From positions 124,001 to 188,000 of the forward strand of contig NW_026291779.1 of assembly GCF_023091745.1 (NCBI RefSeq): DNA of 64,000 nucleotides, written 5' to 3'. This document shows positions 33,146-45,201 of this stretch, in pieces. The stretch's first letter is position 1, and the number at the start of each line of letters is the position of its first letter. This DNA comes from Budorcas taxicolor (Eukaryota > Chordata > Mammalia > Artiodactyla > Bovidae). The notes beneath the pieces are model-generated. The model was not told the DNA's origin. It did not search any database and saw only the letters and a list, made by a program, of their open reading frames with translations. The translations under genes and the position numbers were made by a program.

Positions 33146-33961
33146 CTGAGATGCGACGGGAACGCCGGGAACTCTTTCCCGACGAAGCAGGGAAAGGATC
33201 CCTCATCTCGAGCTACGAGGAGGAAACGGGGCTCCTCTGGATGTGGGCGGGACCCTCGTGATTCCTCTCGAGTGGAGACGGGTATGTCGGGGAACTTCTT
33301 GATTTGCACCAAGGGTGTGAAGGACCCTTTCAAAGTTCCAGAGGGGAGGTGTGATCAGCCTCGAGACGCCTCAGCGGAAATGGGCCTCATCTCGCCTGGA
33401 GGGGAGAACCTCCTGGATTTTCTCGAGTTGCGGCAGGTCTTCTCGAGTTACGACGGGGACCTCAGGGACCCGCTCTGGTGGCCTCAGGAAAGGCCAGTCC
33501 CCATGCGAGTTGCTAGGGGACCTTTCGGGATTCCTCTCCCGTCCATGCCGGGGCCTCAGTCCTTGTGTGGAGTCGGGGCCGGAACCTGAGGATTCCTCTC
33601 CAGTGTTGCCATGGATCTTGGGGTGCTTCTGAGTCTCCCCAGGGGAGTCAGGCCTCGTCTCGAGTGGGGGCATGCACGTGCGCTTTCCTCCCGAGCTGCA
33701 GCAGTAGTGTCACGCTTCCTGTCACGTGGATCAAGGGATCTGTGGCTTTCCCTCGAGGCTGTCCCTCGAGGCTTTCCCACGAGGCTTTCCCACAGGGCTG
33801 TGCCACGTGCCACCTTGGTGTGAGTCGATCCTCGGCGTGAAAGACGAGCCAGTGAAGGGAGAAGAGGTTCCTCTGGAATGGACTGAGACATCTGGGGGAC
33901 CTTTGGAATGGTGGCACGACCCTGGAGTTCCTCTCGCCGTTCCTGTTGAGAGGGCCTCCTC
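33146..33961 (+). repeat. Satellite monomer 42, 816 bp (a-b-c-d)
   Basis: CTGAGATGCG and GAGGAGGAAAC as unit 36; private GACCTTTCGGG and GGGAGAAGAGG. Confidence 0.9.
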
Positions 33962-34751
33962 TTGAAATGCGACGGGAACGCCGGGAACTCTTTCCCGACG
34001 AAGCAGGGAAAGGATCCCTCATCTCGAGCTACGAGGCGGAAACGGGGCTCCTCTGGATGTGGGCCGGACCCTCGTGATTCCTCTCGAGTGGAGACGGGTA
34101 TGTCGGGGAACTTCTTGATTTGCACCAAGGGTGTGAAGGACCCTTTCAAAGTTCCAGAGGGGAGGTGTGATCAGCCTCGAGACGCCTCAGCGGAAATGGG
34201 CCTCATCTCGCCTGGAGGGGAGAACCTCCTGGATTTTCTCGAGTTGTGGCAGGTCTTCTCGAGTTACGACGGGGACCTCAGGGACCCGCTCTGGTGGCCT
34301 CAGGAAAGGCCAGTCCCCATGCGAGTTGCTAGGGGACCTCTCGGGATTCCTCTCCCGTCCATGCCGGGGCCTCAGTCCTTGTGTGGAGTCGGGGCCGGAA
34401 CCTGAGGATTCCTCTCCAGTGTTGCCATGGATCTTGGGGTGCTTCTGAGTCTCCCCAGGGGAGTCAGGCCTCGTCTCGAGTGGGGGCATGCACGTGCGCT
34501 TTCCTCCCGAGCTGCAGCAGTAGTGTCACGCTTCCTGTCACGTGGATCAAGGGATCTGTGGCTTTCCCACGAGGCTTTCCCACAGGGCTGTGCCACGTGC
34601 CACCTTGGTGTGAGTCGATCCTCGGCGTGAAAGACGAGCCGGTGAAGGGGAAAGAGGTTCCTCTGGAATGGACTGAGACATCTGGGGGACTCTTGGAATG
34701 GTGGCACGACCCTGGAGTTCCTCTCGCCGTTCCTGTTGAGAGGGCCTCCTC
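33962..34751 (+). repeat. Satellite monomer 43, 790 bp (c-d)
   Basis: TTGAAATGCG and GGGCCGGACCC as unit 38; private GAGTTGTGGCAGG. Opens the 8844-bp-spaced block. Confidence 0.9.
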
Positions 34752-35541
34752 TTGAGATGCGACGGGAACGCCGGGAACTCTTTCCCGACGAAGCAGGGAA
34801 AGGATCCCTCATCTCGAGCTACGAGGCGGAAACGGGGCTCCTCTGGATGTGGGCGGGACCCTCGTGATTCCTCTCGAGTGGAGACGGGTATGTCGGGGAA
34901 CTTCTTGATTTGCACCAAGGGTGTGAAGGACCCTTTCGAAGTTCCAGAGGTGAGGTGTGATCAGCCTCGAGACGCCTCAGCGGAAATGGGCCTCATCTCG
35001 CCTGGAGGGGAGAACCTCCTGGATTTTCTCGAGTTGCGGCAGGTCTTCTTGAGTTATGACGGGGACCTCAGGGACCCGCTCTGGTGGCCTCAGGAAAGGC
35101 CAGTCCCCATGCGAGTTGCTAGGGGACCTCTCGGGATTCCTCTCCCGTCCATGCCGGGGCCTCAGTCCTTGTGTGGAGTCGGGGCCGGAACCTGAGGATT
35201 CCTCTCCAGTGTTGCCATGGATCTTGGGGTGCTTCTGAGTCTCCCCAGGGGAGTCAGGCCTCGTCTCGAGTGGGGGCATGCACGTGCGCTTTCCTCCCGA
35301 GCTGCAGCTGTAGTGTCACGCTTCCTGTCACGTGGATCAAGGGATCTGTGGCTTTCCCACGAGGCTTTCCCACAGGGCTGTGCCACGTGCCACCTTGGTG
35401 TGAGTCGATCCTCGGCGTGAAAGACGAGCCGGTGAAGGGAAAAGAGGTTCCTCTGGAATGGACTGAGACATCTGGGGGACTCTTGGAATGGTGGCACGTC
35501 CCTGGAGTTCCTCTCGCCGTTCCTGTTGAGAGGGCCTCCTC
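34752..35541 (+). repeat. Satellite monomer 44, 790 bp (c-d)
   Basis: CTTCTTGAGTTATGACG, CTGCAGCTGTAG and GCACGTCCCTGG, as unit 39 (4001 bp upstream) and unit 55 (8844 bp downstream). Confidence 0.92.
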
Positions 35542-36357
35542 TTGAGATGCGACGGGAACGCCGGGAACTCTTTCCCGACGAAGCAGGGAAAGGATCCCTC
35601 ATCTCGAGCTACGAGGCAGAAACGGGGCTCCTCTGGATGTGGGCGGGACCATCGTGATTCCTCTCGAGTGGAGACGGGTATGTCGGGGAACTTCTTGATT
35701 TGCACCAAGGGTGTGAAGGACCCTTTCGAAGTTCCAGAGGTGAGGTGTGATCAGCCTCGAGACGCCTCAGCGGAAATGGGCCTCATCTCGCCTGGAGGGG
35801 AGAACCTCCTGGATTTTCTCGAGTTGCGGCAGGTCTTCTCGAGTTACGACGGGGACCTCAGGGACCCGCTCTGGTGGCCTCAGGAAAGGCCAGTCCCCAT
35901 GCGAGTTGCTAGGGGACCTCTCGGGATTCCTCTCCCGTCCATGCCTGGGCCTCAGTCCTTGTGTGGAGTCGGGGCCGGAACCTGAGGATTCCTCTCCAGT
36001 GTTGCCATGGATCTTGGGGTGCTTCTGAGTCTCCCCAGGGGAGTCAGGCCTCGTCTCGAGTGGGGGCATGCACGTGCACTTTCCTCCCGAGCTGCAGCAG
36101 TAGTGTCACGCTTCCTGTCACGTGGATCAAGGGATCTGTGGCTTTCCCTCGAGGCTGTCCCTCGATTCTTTCCCACGAGGCTTTCCCAAAGGGCTGTGCC
36201 ACGCGCCACCTTGGTGTGAGTCGATCCTCGGCGTGAAAGACGAGCCGGTGAAGGGAAAAGAGGTTCCTCTGGAATGGACTGAGACATCTGGGGGACTCTT
36301 GGAATGGTGGCACGACCCTGGAGTTCCTCTCGCCATTCCTGTCGGGAGGGCCTCCTC
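35542..36357 (+). repeat. Satellite monomer 45, 816 bp (a-b-c-d variants)
   Basis: GAGGCAGAAAC, GTGCACTTTCC, CCCTCGATTCTTT and CCCAAAGGGCTGT in the 13-mers, then CACGCGCC (third CACGTG lost) and TGTCGGGAGG. Counterpart is unit 56. Confidence 0.92.
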
Positions 36358-37146
36358 TTGAGATGCGACGGGAACGCCGGGAACTCTTTCCCGACGAAGC
36401 AGGGAAAGGATCCCTCATCTCGAGCTACGAGGCGGAAACGGGGCTCCTCTGGATGTGGGCGGGACCCTCGTGATTCCTCTCGAGTGGAGACGGGTATGTC
36501 GGGGAACTTCTTGATTTGCACCAAGGGTGTGAAGGACCCTTTCGAAGTTCCACAGGGGAGGTGTGATCAGCCTCGAGAAGCCTCAGCGGAAATGGGCCTC
36601 ATCTCGCCTGGAGGGGAGAACCTCCTGGATTTTCTCGAGTTGCGGCAGGTCTTCTCTAGTTACGATGGGGACCTCAGGGACCCGCTCTGGTGGCCTCAGG
36701 AAAGCCCAGTCCCCATGCGAGTTGCTAGGGGACCTCTCGGGATTCCTCTCCCGTCCATGCCGGGGCCTCAGTCCTTGTGTGGAGTCGGGGCCGGAACCTG
36801 AGGATTCCTCTCCAGTGTTGCCATGGATCTTGGGGTGCTTCTGAGTCTCCCCAGGGGAGTCAGGCCTCGTCTCGAGTCGGAGCATGCACGTGCGCTTTCC
36901 TCATGAGCTGCAGCAGTAGTGTCACGCTTCCTGTCACGTGGTTCAAGGGATCTGTGGCTTTCCCACGAGGCTTTCCCACAGGGCTGTGCCACGTGCCACC
37001 TTGATGTGAGTCGATCCTCGGCGTGAAAGATGAGCCGGTGAAGGGGAAAGAGGTTCCTCTGGAATGGACTGAGACATCGGGGGACTCTTGGAATTGTGGC
37101 ACGACCCTGGAGTTCCTCTCGCCGTTCCTGTTGAGAGGGCCTCCTC
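36358..37146 (+). repeat. Satellite monomer 46, 789 bp (c-d, one base lost)
   Basis: GTTCCACAGGGG, TCTCTAGTTACG, GAAAGCCCAG, CGAGTCGGAGC, CACGTGGTTC and AGATGAGCC. One T is lost in ACATCGGGGG (about 37078). Counterpart is unit 57. Confidence 0.92.
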
Positions 37147-37962
37147 TTGAGATGCGACGGGAACGCCGGGAACTCTTTCCCGACGAAGCAGGGAAAGGAT
37201 CCCTCATCTCGAGCTACGAGGCGGAAACGGGGCTCCTCTGGATGTGGGCGGGACCCTCGTGATTCCTCTCGAGTGGAGAAGGGTATGTCGGGGAACTTGT
37301 TGATTTGCACCAAGGGTGTGAAGGACCCTTTCGAAGTTCCAGACGTGAGGTGTGATCAGCCTCGAGACGCCTCAGCGGAAATGGGCCTCATCTCGCCTGG
37401 AGGGGAGAACCTCCTGGATTTTCTCGAGTTGCGGCAGGTCTTCTCGAGTTACGACGGGGACCTCAGGGACCCGCTCTGGTGGCCTCAGGAAAGGCCAGTC
37501 CCCATGCGAGTTGCTAGGGGACCTCTCGGGATTCCTCTCCCGTCCATGCCGGGGCCTCAGTCCTTGTGTGGAGTCGGGGCCGGAACCTGAGGATTCCTCT
37601 CCAGTGTTGCCATGGATCTTGGGGTGCTTCTGAGTCTCCCCAGGGGAGTCAGACCTCGTCTCGAGTTGGGGCATGCACGTGCGCTTTCCTCCCGAGCTGC
37701 AGCAGTAGTGTCACGCTTCCTGTCACGTGGATCAAGGGATCTGTGGCTTTCCCTCGAGGTTGTCCCTCGAGGCTTTCCCACGAGGCTTTCCCACAGGGCT
37801 GTGCCACGTGCCACCTTGGTGTGATTCGATCCTCGGCGTGAAAGACGAGCCGGTGAAGGGACAAGAGGTTCCTCTGGAATGGACTGAGACATCTGGGGGA
37901 CTCTTGGAATGGTGGCACGACCCTGGAGTTCCTCTCGCCGTTCCTGTTGAGAGGGCCTCCTC
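37147..37962 (+). repeat. Satellite monomer 47, 816 bp (a'-b-c-d)
   Basis: GGAGAAGGGTATG, AACTTGTTGATT, AGACGTGAGG, GTCAGACCTCG, GTGATTCG and GGGACAAGAGG. Repeated in units 58 and 60. Confidence 0.92.
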
Positions 37963-38751
37963 TTGAGATGCGACGGGAACGCCGGGAACTCTTTCCCGAC
38001 GAAGAAGGGAAAGGATCCCTCATCTCGAGCTACGAGGCGGAAACGGGGCTCCTCTGGATGTGGGCGGGACACTCGTGATTCCTCTCGAGTGGAGACGGGT
38101 ATGTCGGGGAACTTCTTGATTTGCACCAAGGGTGTGAAGGACCCTTTCGAAGTTCCAGAGGTGAGGTGTGATCAGACTCGAGACGCCTCAGCGGAAATGG
38201 GCCTCATCTCGCCTGGAGGGGAGAACCTCCTGGATTTTCTCGAGTTGCGGCAGGTCTTCTCGAGTTACGACGGGGACCTCAGGGACCCGCTCTGGTGGCC
38301 TCAGGAAAGGCCAGTCCCCATGCGAGTTGCTAGGGGACCTCTCGGGATTCCTCTCCCGTCCATGCCGGGGCCTCAGTCCTTGTGTGGAGTCGGGGCCGGA
38401 ACCTGAGGATTCCTCTGCAGTGTTGCCATGGATCTTGGGGTGCTTCTGAGTCTCCCCAGGGGAGTCAGGCCTCGTCTCGAGTGGGGGCATGCACGTGCGC
38501 TTTCCTCCCCAGCTGCAGCAGTAGTGTCACGCTTCCTGTCACGTGGATCAAGGGATCTGTGGCTTTCCCACGAGGCTTTCCCACAGGGCTGTGCCACGTG
38601 CCACCTTGGTGTGAGTCGATCCTCGGCGTGAAAGACGAGCCGGTGAAGGGGAAAGAGGTTCCTCTGGAATGGACTGAGACATCTGGGGTCTCTTGGAATG
38701 GTGGCACGACACTGGAGTTCCTCTCGCCGTTCCTGTTGAGAGGGCCTCCTC
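37963..38751 (+). repeat. Satellite monomer 48, 789 bp (c-d, one base lost)
   Basis: CGAAGAAGGG, GGACACTCGTG, GATCAGACTCG, CCCCAGCTGC. The base loss is in CTGGGGTCTCTTGG (about 38687) and is private. Confidence 0.9.
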
Positions 38752-39567
38752 TTGAGATGCGACGGGAACGCCGGGAACTCTTTCCCGACGAAGCAGGGAA
38801 AGGATCCCTCATCTCGAGCTACGAGGCGGAAACGGGGCTCCTCTGGATGTGGGCGGGACCCTCGTGATTCCTCTCGAGTGGAGACGGGTATGTCGGGGAA
38901 CTTCTTGATTTGCACCAAGGGTGTGAAGGACCCTTTCGAAGTTCCAGAGGTGAGGTGTGATCAGCCTCAAGACGCCTCAGCGGAAATGGGCCTCATCTCG
39001 CCTGGAGGGGAGAACCTCCTGGATTTTCTCGAGTTGAAGCATGTCTTCTCGAGTTACGACGGGGACCTCAGGGACCCGCTCTGGTGGCCTCAGGAAAGGC
39101 CAGTCCCCATGCGAGTTGCTAGGGGAGCACTCCGGATTCCTCTCCCATCCATGCCAGGGCCTCAGTCCTTGTGTGGAGTCGGGGCCGGAACCTGAGGATT
39201 CCTCTCCAGTGTTGCCATGGATCTTGGGGTGCTTCTGAGTCTCCCCAGGGGAGTCAGTCCTCGTCTCGAGTGGGGGCATGCACGTGCGCTTTCCTCCCGA
39301 GCTGCAGCACTAGTGTCACGCTTCCTGTCACGTGGATCAAGGGATCTGTGGCTTTCCCTCGAGGCTGTCCCTCGAGGCTTTCCCACGAGGCTTTCCCACA
39401 GGGCTGTGCCACGTGCCACCTTTGTGGGAGTCGATCCTCGGCGTGAAAGACGAGCCGGTGAAGGGAAAAGAGGTTCCTCTGGAATGGACTGAGACATCTG
39501 GGGGACTCTTGGAATGGTGGCACGACCCTGGAGTTCCTCTCGCCGTTCCTGTTGAGAGGGCCTCCTC
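38752..39567 (+). repeat. Satellite monomer 49, 816 bp (a-b-c-d)
   Basis: GTTGAAGCATGTC, GGGGAGCACTCCGG, GCAGCACTAG and CCTTTGTGGGAGTCG. Third unit of a 2421-bp trimer; partner is unit 52. Confidence 0.9.
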
Positions 39568-40383
39568 TTGAGATGCGACGGGAACGCCGGGAACTCTTTC
39601 CCGACGAAGCATGGAAAGGATCCCTCATCTCGAGCTACGAGGCGGAAACGGGGCTCCTCTGGATGTGGGCGGGACCCTCGTGATTCCTCTCGAGTGGAGA
39701 CGGGTATGTCGGGGAACTTCTTGATTTGCACCAAGGGTGTGAAGGACCCTTTCAAAGTTCCAGAGGGGAGGTGTGATCAGCCTCGAGACGCCTCAGCGGA
39801 AATGGGCCTCATCTAGCCTGGAGGGGAGAACCTCCTGGATTTTCTCGAGTTGCGGCAGGTCTTCTCGAGTTACGACGGGGACCTCAGGGACCCGCTCTGG
39901 TGGCCTCAGGAAAGGCCAGTCCCCGTGCGAGTTGCTAGGGGACCTCTCGGGATTCCTCTCCCGTCCATGCCGGGGCCTCAGTCCTTGTGTGGAGTCGGGG
40001 CCGGAACCTGAGGATTCCTCTCCAGTGTTGCCATGGATCTTGGGGTGCTTCTGAGTCTCCCCAGGGGAGTCAGGCCTCGTCTCGAGTGGGGGCATGCACG
40101 TGCGCTTTCCTCCCGAGCTGCAGCAGTAGTGTCACGCTTCCTGTCACGTGGATCAAGGGATCTGTGGCTTTCCCTCGAGGTTGTCCCTCGAGGCTTTCCC
40201 ACGAGGCTTTCCCACAGGGCTGTGCCACGTGCCACCTTGGTGTGATTCGATCCTCGGCGTGAAAGACGAGCCAGTGAAGGGACAAGAGGTTCCTCTGGAA
40301 TGGACTGAGACATCTGGGGGACTCTTGGAATGGTGGCACGACCCTGGAGTTCCTCTCGCCGTTCCTGTTGAGAGGGCCTCCTC
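39568..40383 (+). repeat. Satellite monomer 50, 816 bp (a'-b-c-d)
   Basis: GCATGGAAAGG, CATCTAGCCTGG (+ frame stop), CCCCGTGCG, GTGATTCG and GGGACAAGAGG. First unit of the second trimer. Confidence 0.9.
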
Positions 40384-41173
40384 TTGAGATGCGACGGGAA
40401 CGCCGGGAACTCTTTCCCGACGAAGCAGGGAAAGGATCCCTCATCTCGAGCTACGAGGCGGAAACGGGGCTCCTCTGGATGTGGGCGGGACACTCGTGAT
40501 TCCTCTCGAGTGGAGACGGGTATGTCGGGGAACTTCTTGATTTGCACCAAGGGTGTGAAGGACCCTTTCGAAGTTCCAGAGGTGAGGTGTGATCAGACTC
40601 GAGACGCCTCAGCGGAAATGGGCCTCATCTCGCCTGGAGGGGAGAACCTCCTGGATTTTCTCGAGTTGCGGCAGGTCTTCTCGAGTTACGACGGGGACCT
40701 CAGGGACCCGCTCTGGTGGCCTCAGGAAAGGCCAGTCCCCATGCGAGTTGCTAGGGGACCTCTCGGGATTCCTCTCCCGTCCATGCCGGGGCCTCAGTCC
40801 TTGTGTGGAGTCGGGGCCAGAACCTGAGGATTCCTCTCCAGTGTTGCCATGGATCTTGGGGTGCTTCTGAGTCTCCCCAGGGGAGTCAGGCCTCGTCTCG
40901 AGTGGGGGCATGCACGTGCGCTTTCCTCCCCAGCTGCAGCAGTAGTGTCACGCTTCCTGTCACGTGGATCAAGGGATCTGTGGCTTTCCCACGAGGCTTT
41001 CCCACAGGGCTGTGCCACGTGCCACCTTGGTGTGAGTCGATCCTCGGCGTGAAAAACGAGCCGGTGAAGGGGAAAGAGGTTCCTCTGGAATGGACTGAGA
41101 CATCTGGGGGACTCTTGGAATGGTGGCACGACCCTGGAGTTCCTCTCGCCGTTCCTGTTGAGAGGGCCTCCTC
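40384..41173 (+). repeat. Satellite monomer 51, 790 bp (c-d)
   Basis: GGACACTCGTG, GATCAGACTCG, GGGGCCAGAACC, CCCCAGCTGC and GAAAAACGAGCC. Like units 48, 59 and 61. Confidence 0.9.
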
Positions 41174-41989
41174 TTGAGATGCGACGGGAACGCCGGGAAC
41201 TCTTTCCCGACGAAGCAGGGAAAGGATCCCTCATCTCGAGCTACGAGGCGGAAACGGGGCTCCTCTGGATGTGGGCGGGACCCTCGTGATTCCTCTCGAG
41301 TGGAGACGGGTATGTCGGGGAACTTCTTGATTTGCACCAAGGGTGTGAAGGACCCATTCGAAGTTCCAGAGGTGAGGTGTGATCAGCCTCGAGACGCCTC
41401 AGCGGAAATGGGCCTCATCTCGCCTGGAGGGGAGAACCTCCTGGATTTTCTCGAGTTGCGGCAGGTCTTCTCGAGTTACGACGGGGACCTCAGGGACCCG
41501 CTCTGGTGGCCTCAGGAAAGGCCAGTCCCCATGCGAGTTGCTAGGGGAGCACTCCGGATTCCTCTCCCATCCATGCCAGGGCCTCAGTCCTTGTGTGGAG
41601 TCGGGGCCGGAACCTGAGGATTCCTCTCCAGTGTTGCCATGGACCTTGGGGTGCTTCTGAGTCTCCCCAGGGGAGTCAGGCCTCGTCTCGAGTGGGGGCA
41701 TGCACGTGCGCTTTCCTCCCGAGCTGCAGCACTAGTGACACGCTTCCTGTCACGTGGATCAAGGGATCTGTGGCTTTCCCTCGAGGCTGTCCCTCGAGGC
41801 TTTCCCACGAGGCTTTCCCACAGGGCTGTGCCACGTGCCACCTTGGTGTGATTCGATCCTCGGCGTGAAAGACGAGCCGGTGAAGGGACAAGAGTTTCCT
41901 CTGGAATGGACTGAGACATCTGGGGGACTCTTGGAATGGTTGCACGACCCTGGAGTTCCTCTCGCCGTTCCTGTTGAGAGGGCCTCCTC
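41174..41989 (+). repeat. Satellite monomer 52, 816 bp (a-b-c-d)
   Basis: GACCCATTCG, GGGGAGCACTCCGG, CATGGACCTT, GCACTAGTGACACGC, GTGATTCG, GACAAGAGTTTCC and GGTTGCACG. Confidence 0.9.
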
Positions 41990-42805
41990 TTGAGATGCGA
42001 CGGGAACGCCGGGAACTCTTTCCCGACGAAGCAGGGAAAGGATCCCTAATCCCGAGCTACGAGGCGGAAACGGGGCTCCTCTGGATGTGGGCGGGACCCT
42101 CGTGATTCCTCTCGAGTGGAGACGGGTATGTCGGGGAACTTCTTGATTTGCACCAAGGGTGTGATGGACCCTTTCAAAGTTCCAGAGGTGAGGTGTGATC
42201 AGCCTCGAGACGCCTCAGCGGAAATGGGCCTCATCTCGCCTGGAGGGGAGAACCTCCTGGATTTTCTCGAGTTGCGGCAGGTCTTCTCGAGTTACGACGG
42301 GGACCTCAGGGACCCGCTCTGGTGGCCTCAGGAAAGGCCAGTCCCCATGCGAGTTGCTAGGGGACCTCTCGGGATTCCTCTCACGTCCATGCCCGGGGCT
42401 CAGTCCTTGTGTGGAGTCGGGGCCGGAACCTGAGGATTCCTCTCCAGTGTTGCCATGGATCTTGGGGTGCTTCTGAGTCTCCCCAGGGGAGTCAGGCCTC
42501 GTCTCGAGTGGGGGCATGCACGTGCGCTTTCCTCCCGAGCTGCAGCAGTAGTGTCACGCTTCCTGTCACGTGGATCAAGGGATCTGTGGCTTTCCCTCGA
42601 GGCTGTCCCTCGAGGCTTTCCCACGAGGCTTTCCCACAGGGCTGTGCCACGTGCCACCTTGGTGTGAGTCGATCCTCGGCGTGAAATACGAGCCAGTGAA
42701 GAGAAAAGAGGTTCCTCTGGAATGGACTGAGACATCTGGGGGACTCTTGGAATGGTGGCACGACCCTGGAGTTCCTCTCGCCGTTCCTGTTGAGAGGGCC
42801 TCCTC
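41990..42805 (+). repeat. Satellite monomer 53, 816 bp (a-b-c-d)
   Basis: CCCTAATCCCGAG, GTGATGGACC, CTCACGTCCATGCCC and GAAATACGAGCC. Closest relative is unit 37. Confidence 0.9.
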
Positions 42806-43595
42806 TTGAGATGCGACGGGAACGCCGGGAACTCTTTCCCGACGAAGCAGGGAAAGGATCCCTCATCTCGAGCTACGAGGCGGAAACGGGGCTCCTCTGG
42901 ATGTGGGCGGGACCCTCGTGATTCCTCTCGAGTGGAGACGGGTATGTCGGGGAACTTCTTGATTTGCACCAAGGGTGTGAAGGACCCTTTCAAAGTTCCA
43001 GAGGGGAGGTGTGATCAGCCTCGAGACGCCTCAGCGGAAATGGGCCTCATCTCGCCTGGAGGGGAGAACCTCCTGGATTTTCTCGAGTTGCGGCAGGTCT
43101 TCTCGAGTTACGACGGGGACCTCAGGGACCCGCTCTGGTGGCCTCAGGAAAGGCCAGTCCCCATGCGAGTTGCTAGGGGACCTCTCGGGATTCCTCTCCC
43201 GTCCATGCCGGGGCCTCAGTCCTTGTGTGGAGTCGGGGCCGGAACCTGAGGATTCCTCTCCAGTGTTGCCATGGATCTTGGGGTGCTTCTGAGTCTCCCC
43301 AGGGGAGTCAGGCCTCGTCTCGAGTGGGGGCATGCACGTGCGCTTTCCTCCCGAGCTGCAGCAGTAGTGTCACGCTTCCTGTCACGTGGATCAAGGGATC
43401 TGTGGCTTTCCCACGAGGCTTTCCCACAGGGCTGTGCCACGTGCCACCTTGGTGTGAGTCGATCCTCGGCGTGAAAGACGAGCCGGTGAAGGGGAAAGAG
43501 GTTCCTCTGGAATGGACTGAGACATCTGGGGGACTCTTGGAATGGTGGCACGACCCTGGAGTTCCTCTCGCCGTTCCTGTTGAGAGGGCCTCCTC
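42806..43595 (+). repeat. Satellite monomer 54, 790 bp (c-d)
   Basis: Near consensus with TCAAAGTTCC and AAGGGGAAAGAGG. Begins the second copy of the 8844-bp-spaced block. Confidence 0.92.
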
Positions 43596-44385
43596 TTGAG
43601 ATGCGACGGGAACGCCGGGAACTCTTTCCCGACGAAGCAGGGAAAGGATCCCTCATCTCGAGCTACGAGGCGGAAACGGGGCTCCTCTGGATGTGGGCGG
43701 GACCCTCGTGATTCCTCTCGAGTGGAGACGGGTATGTCGGGGAACTTCTTGATTTGCACCAAGGGTGTGAAGGACCCTTTCGAAGTTCCAGAGGTGAGGT
43801 GTGATCAGCCTCGAGACGCCTCAGCGGAAATGGGCCTCATCTCGCCTGGAGGGGAGAACCTCCTGGATTTTCCCGAGTTGCGGCAGGTCTTCTTGAGTTA
43901 TGAAGGGGACCTCAGGGACCCGCTCTGGTGGCCTCAGGAAAGGCCAGTCCCCATGCGAGTTGCTAGGGGACCTCTCGGGATTCCTCTCCCGTCCATGCCG
44001 GGGCCTCAGTCCTTGTGTGGAGTCGGGGCCGGAACCTGAGGATTCCTCTCCAGTGTTGCCATGGATCTTGGGGTGCTTCTGAGTCTCCCCAGGGGAGTCA
44101 GGCCTCGTCTCGAGTGGGGGCATGCACGTGCGCTTTCCTCCCGAGCTGCAGCAGTAGTGTCACGCTTCCTGTCACGTGGATCAAGGGATCTGTGGCTTTC
44201 CCACGAGGCTTTCCCACAGGGCTGTGCCACGTGCCACCTTGGTGTGAGTCGATCCTCGGCGTGAAAGACGAGCCGGTGAAGGGAAAAGAGGTTCCTCTGG
44301 AATGGACTGAGACATCTGGGGGACTCTTGGAATGGTGGCACGTCCCTGGAGTTCCTCTCGCCGTTCCTGTTGAGAGGGCCTCCTC
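43596..44385 (+). repeat. Satellite monomer 55, 790 bp (c-d)
   Basis: CTTCTTGAGTTATGAAGG and GCACGTCCCTGG as unit 44; private TTTTCCCGAG. It has CTGCAGCAGTAG rather than CTGCAGCTGTAG. Confidence 0.92.
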
Positions 44386-45201
44386 TTGAGATGCGACGGG
44401 AACGCCGGGAACTCTTTCCCGACGAAGCAGGGAAAGGATCCCTCATCTCGAGCTACGAGGCAGAAACGGGGCTCCTCTGGATGTGGGCGGGACCCTCGTG
44501 ATTCCTCTCAAGTGGAGACGGGTATGTCGGGGAACTTCTTGATTTGCACCAAGGGTGTGAAGGACCCTTTCGAAGTTCCAGAGGTGAGGTGTGATCAGCC
44601 TCGAGACGCCTCAGCGGAAATGGGCCTCATCTCGCCTGGAGGGGAGAACCTCCTGGATTTTCTCGAGTTGCGGCAGGTCTTCTCGAGTTACGACGGGGAC
44701 CTCAGGGACCCGCGCTGGTGGCCTCAGGAAAGGCCATTCCCCATGCGAGTTGCTAGGGGACCTCTCGGGATTCCTCTCCCGTCCATGCCGGTGCCTAAGT
44801 CCTTGTGTGAAGTCGGGGCCCGAACCTGAGGATTCCTCTCCAGTGTTGCCATGGATCTTGGGGTGCTTCTGAGTCTCCCCAGGGGAGTCAGGCCTCGTCT
44901 CGAGTGGGGGCATGCACGTGCACTTTCCTCCCGAGCTGCAGCAGGAGTGTCACGCTTCCTGTCACGTGGATCAAGGGATCTGTGGCTTTCCCTCGAGGCT
45001 GTCCCTCGATTCTTTCCCACGAGGCTTTCCCAAAGGGCTGTGCCATGCGCCACCTTGGTGTGAGTCGATCCTCGGCGTGAAAGACGAGCCGGTGAAGGGA
45101 AAAGAGGTTCCTCTGGAATGGACTGAGACATCTGGGGGACTCTTGGAATGGTGGCACGACCCTGGAGTTCCTCTCGCCATTCCTGTCGGGAGGGCCTCCT
45201 C
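44386..45201 (+). repeat. Satellite monomer 56, 816 bp (a-b-c-d variants)
   Basis: One of the more diverged copies: CTCTCAAGTGG, CCCGCGCTGG, CCGGTGCCTAAGTCC, GTGAAGTCGG, GGCCCGAACC and CAGCAGGAGTG. It shares CCCTCGATTCTTT and TGTCGGGAGG with unit 45. Confidence 0.9.

Larger units (their letters stand above)
27527..36000 (+). repeat. Five/six-monomer repeat present twice (4817- and 4001-bp offsets)
   Basis: Units 35-36 match 41-42 at 4817 bp; units 38-40 match 43-45 at 4001 bp. The 816-bp difference equals one extra monomer, unit 37, in the first copy. Rare marks such as CTTCTTTGG, GAGTAGATCC, GAGGAGGAAAC, TTGAAATGCG and CTTCTTGAGTTATGACG are shared. Confidence 0.85.
37147..41989 (+). repeat. 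Trimeric higher-order repeat, two copies of about 2421 bp
   Basis: Units 47-48-49 and 50-51-52 align at 2421-2422 bp. Shared marks are GTGATTCG with GGGACAAGAGG, then GGACACTCGTG with GATCAGACTCG, then GGGGAGCACTCCGG with GCAGCACTAG. Confidence 0.82.
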
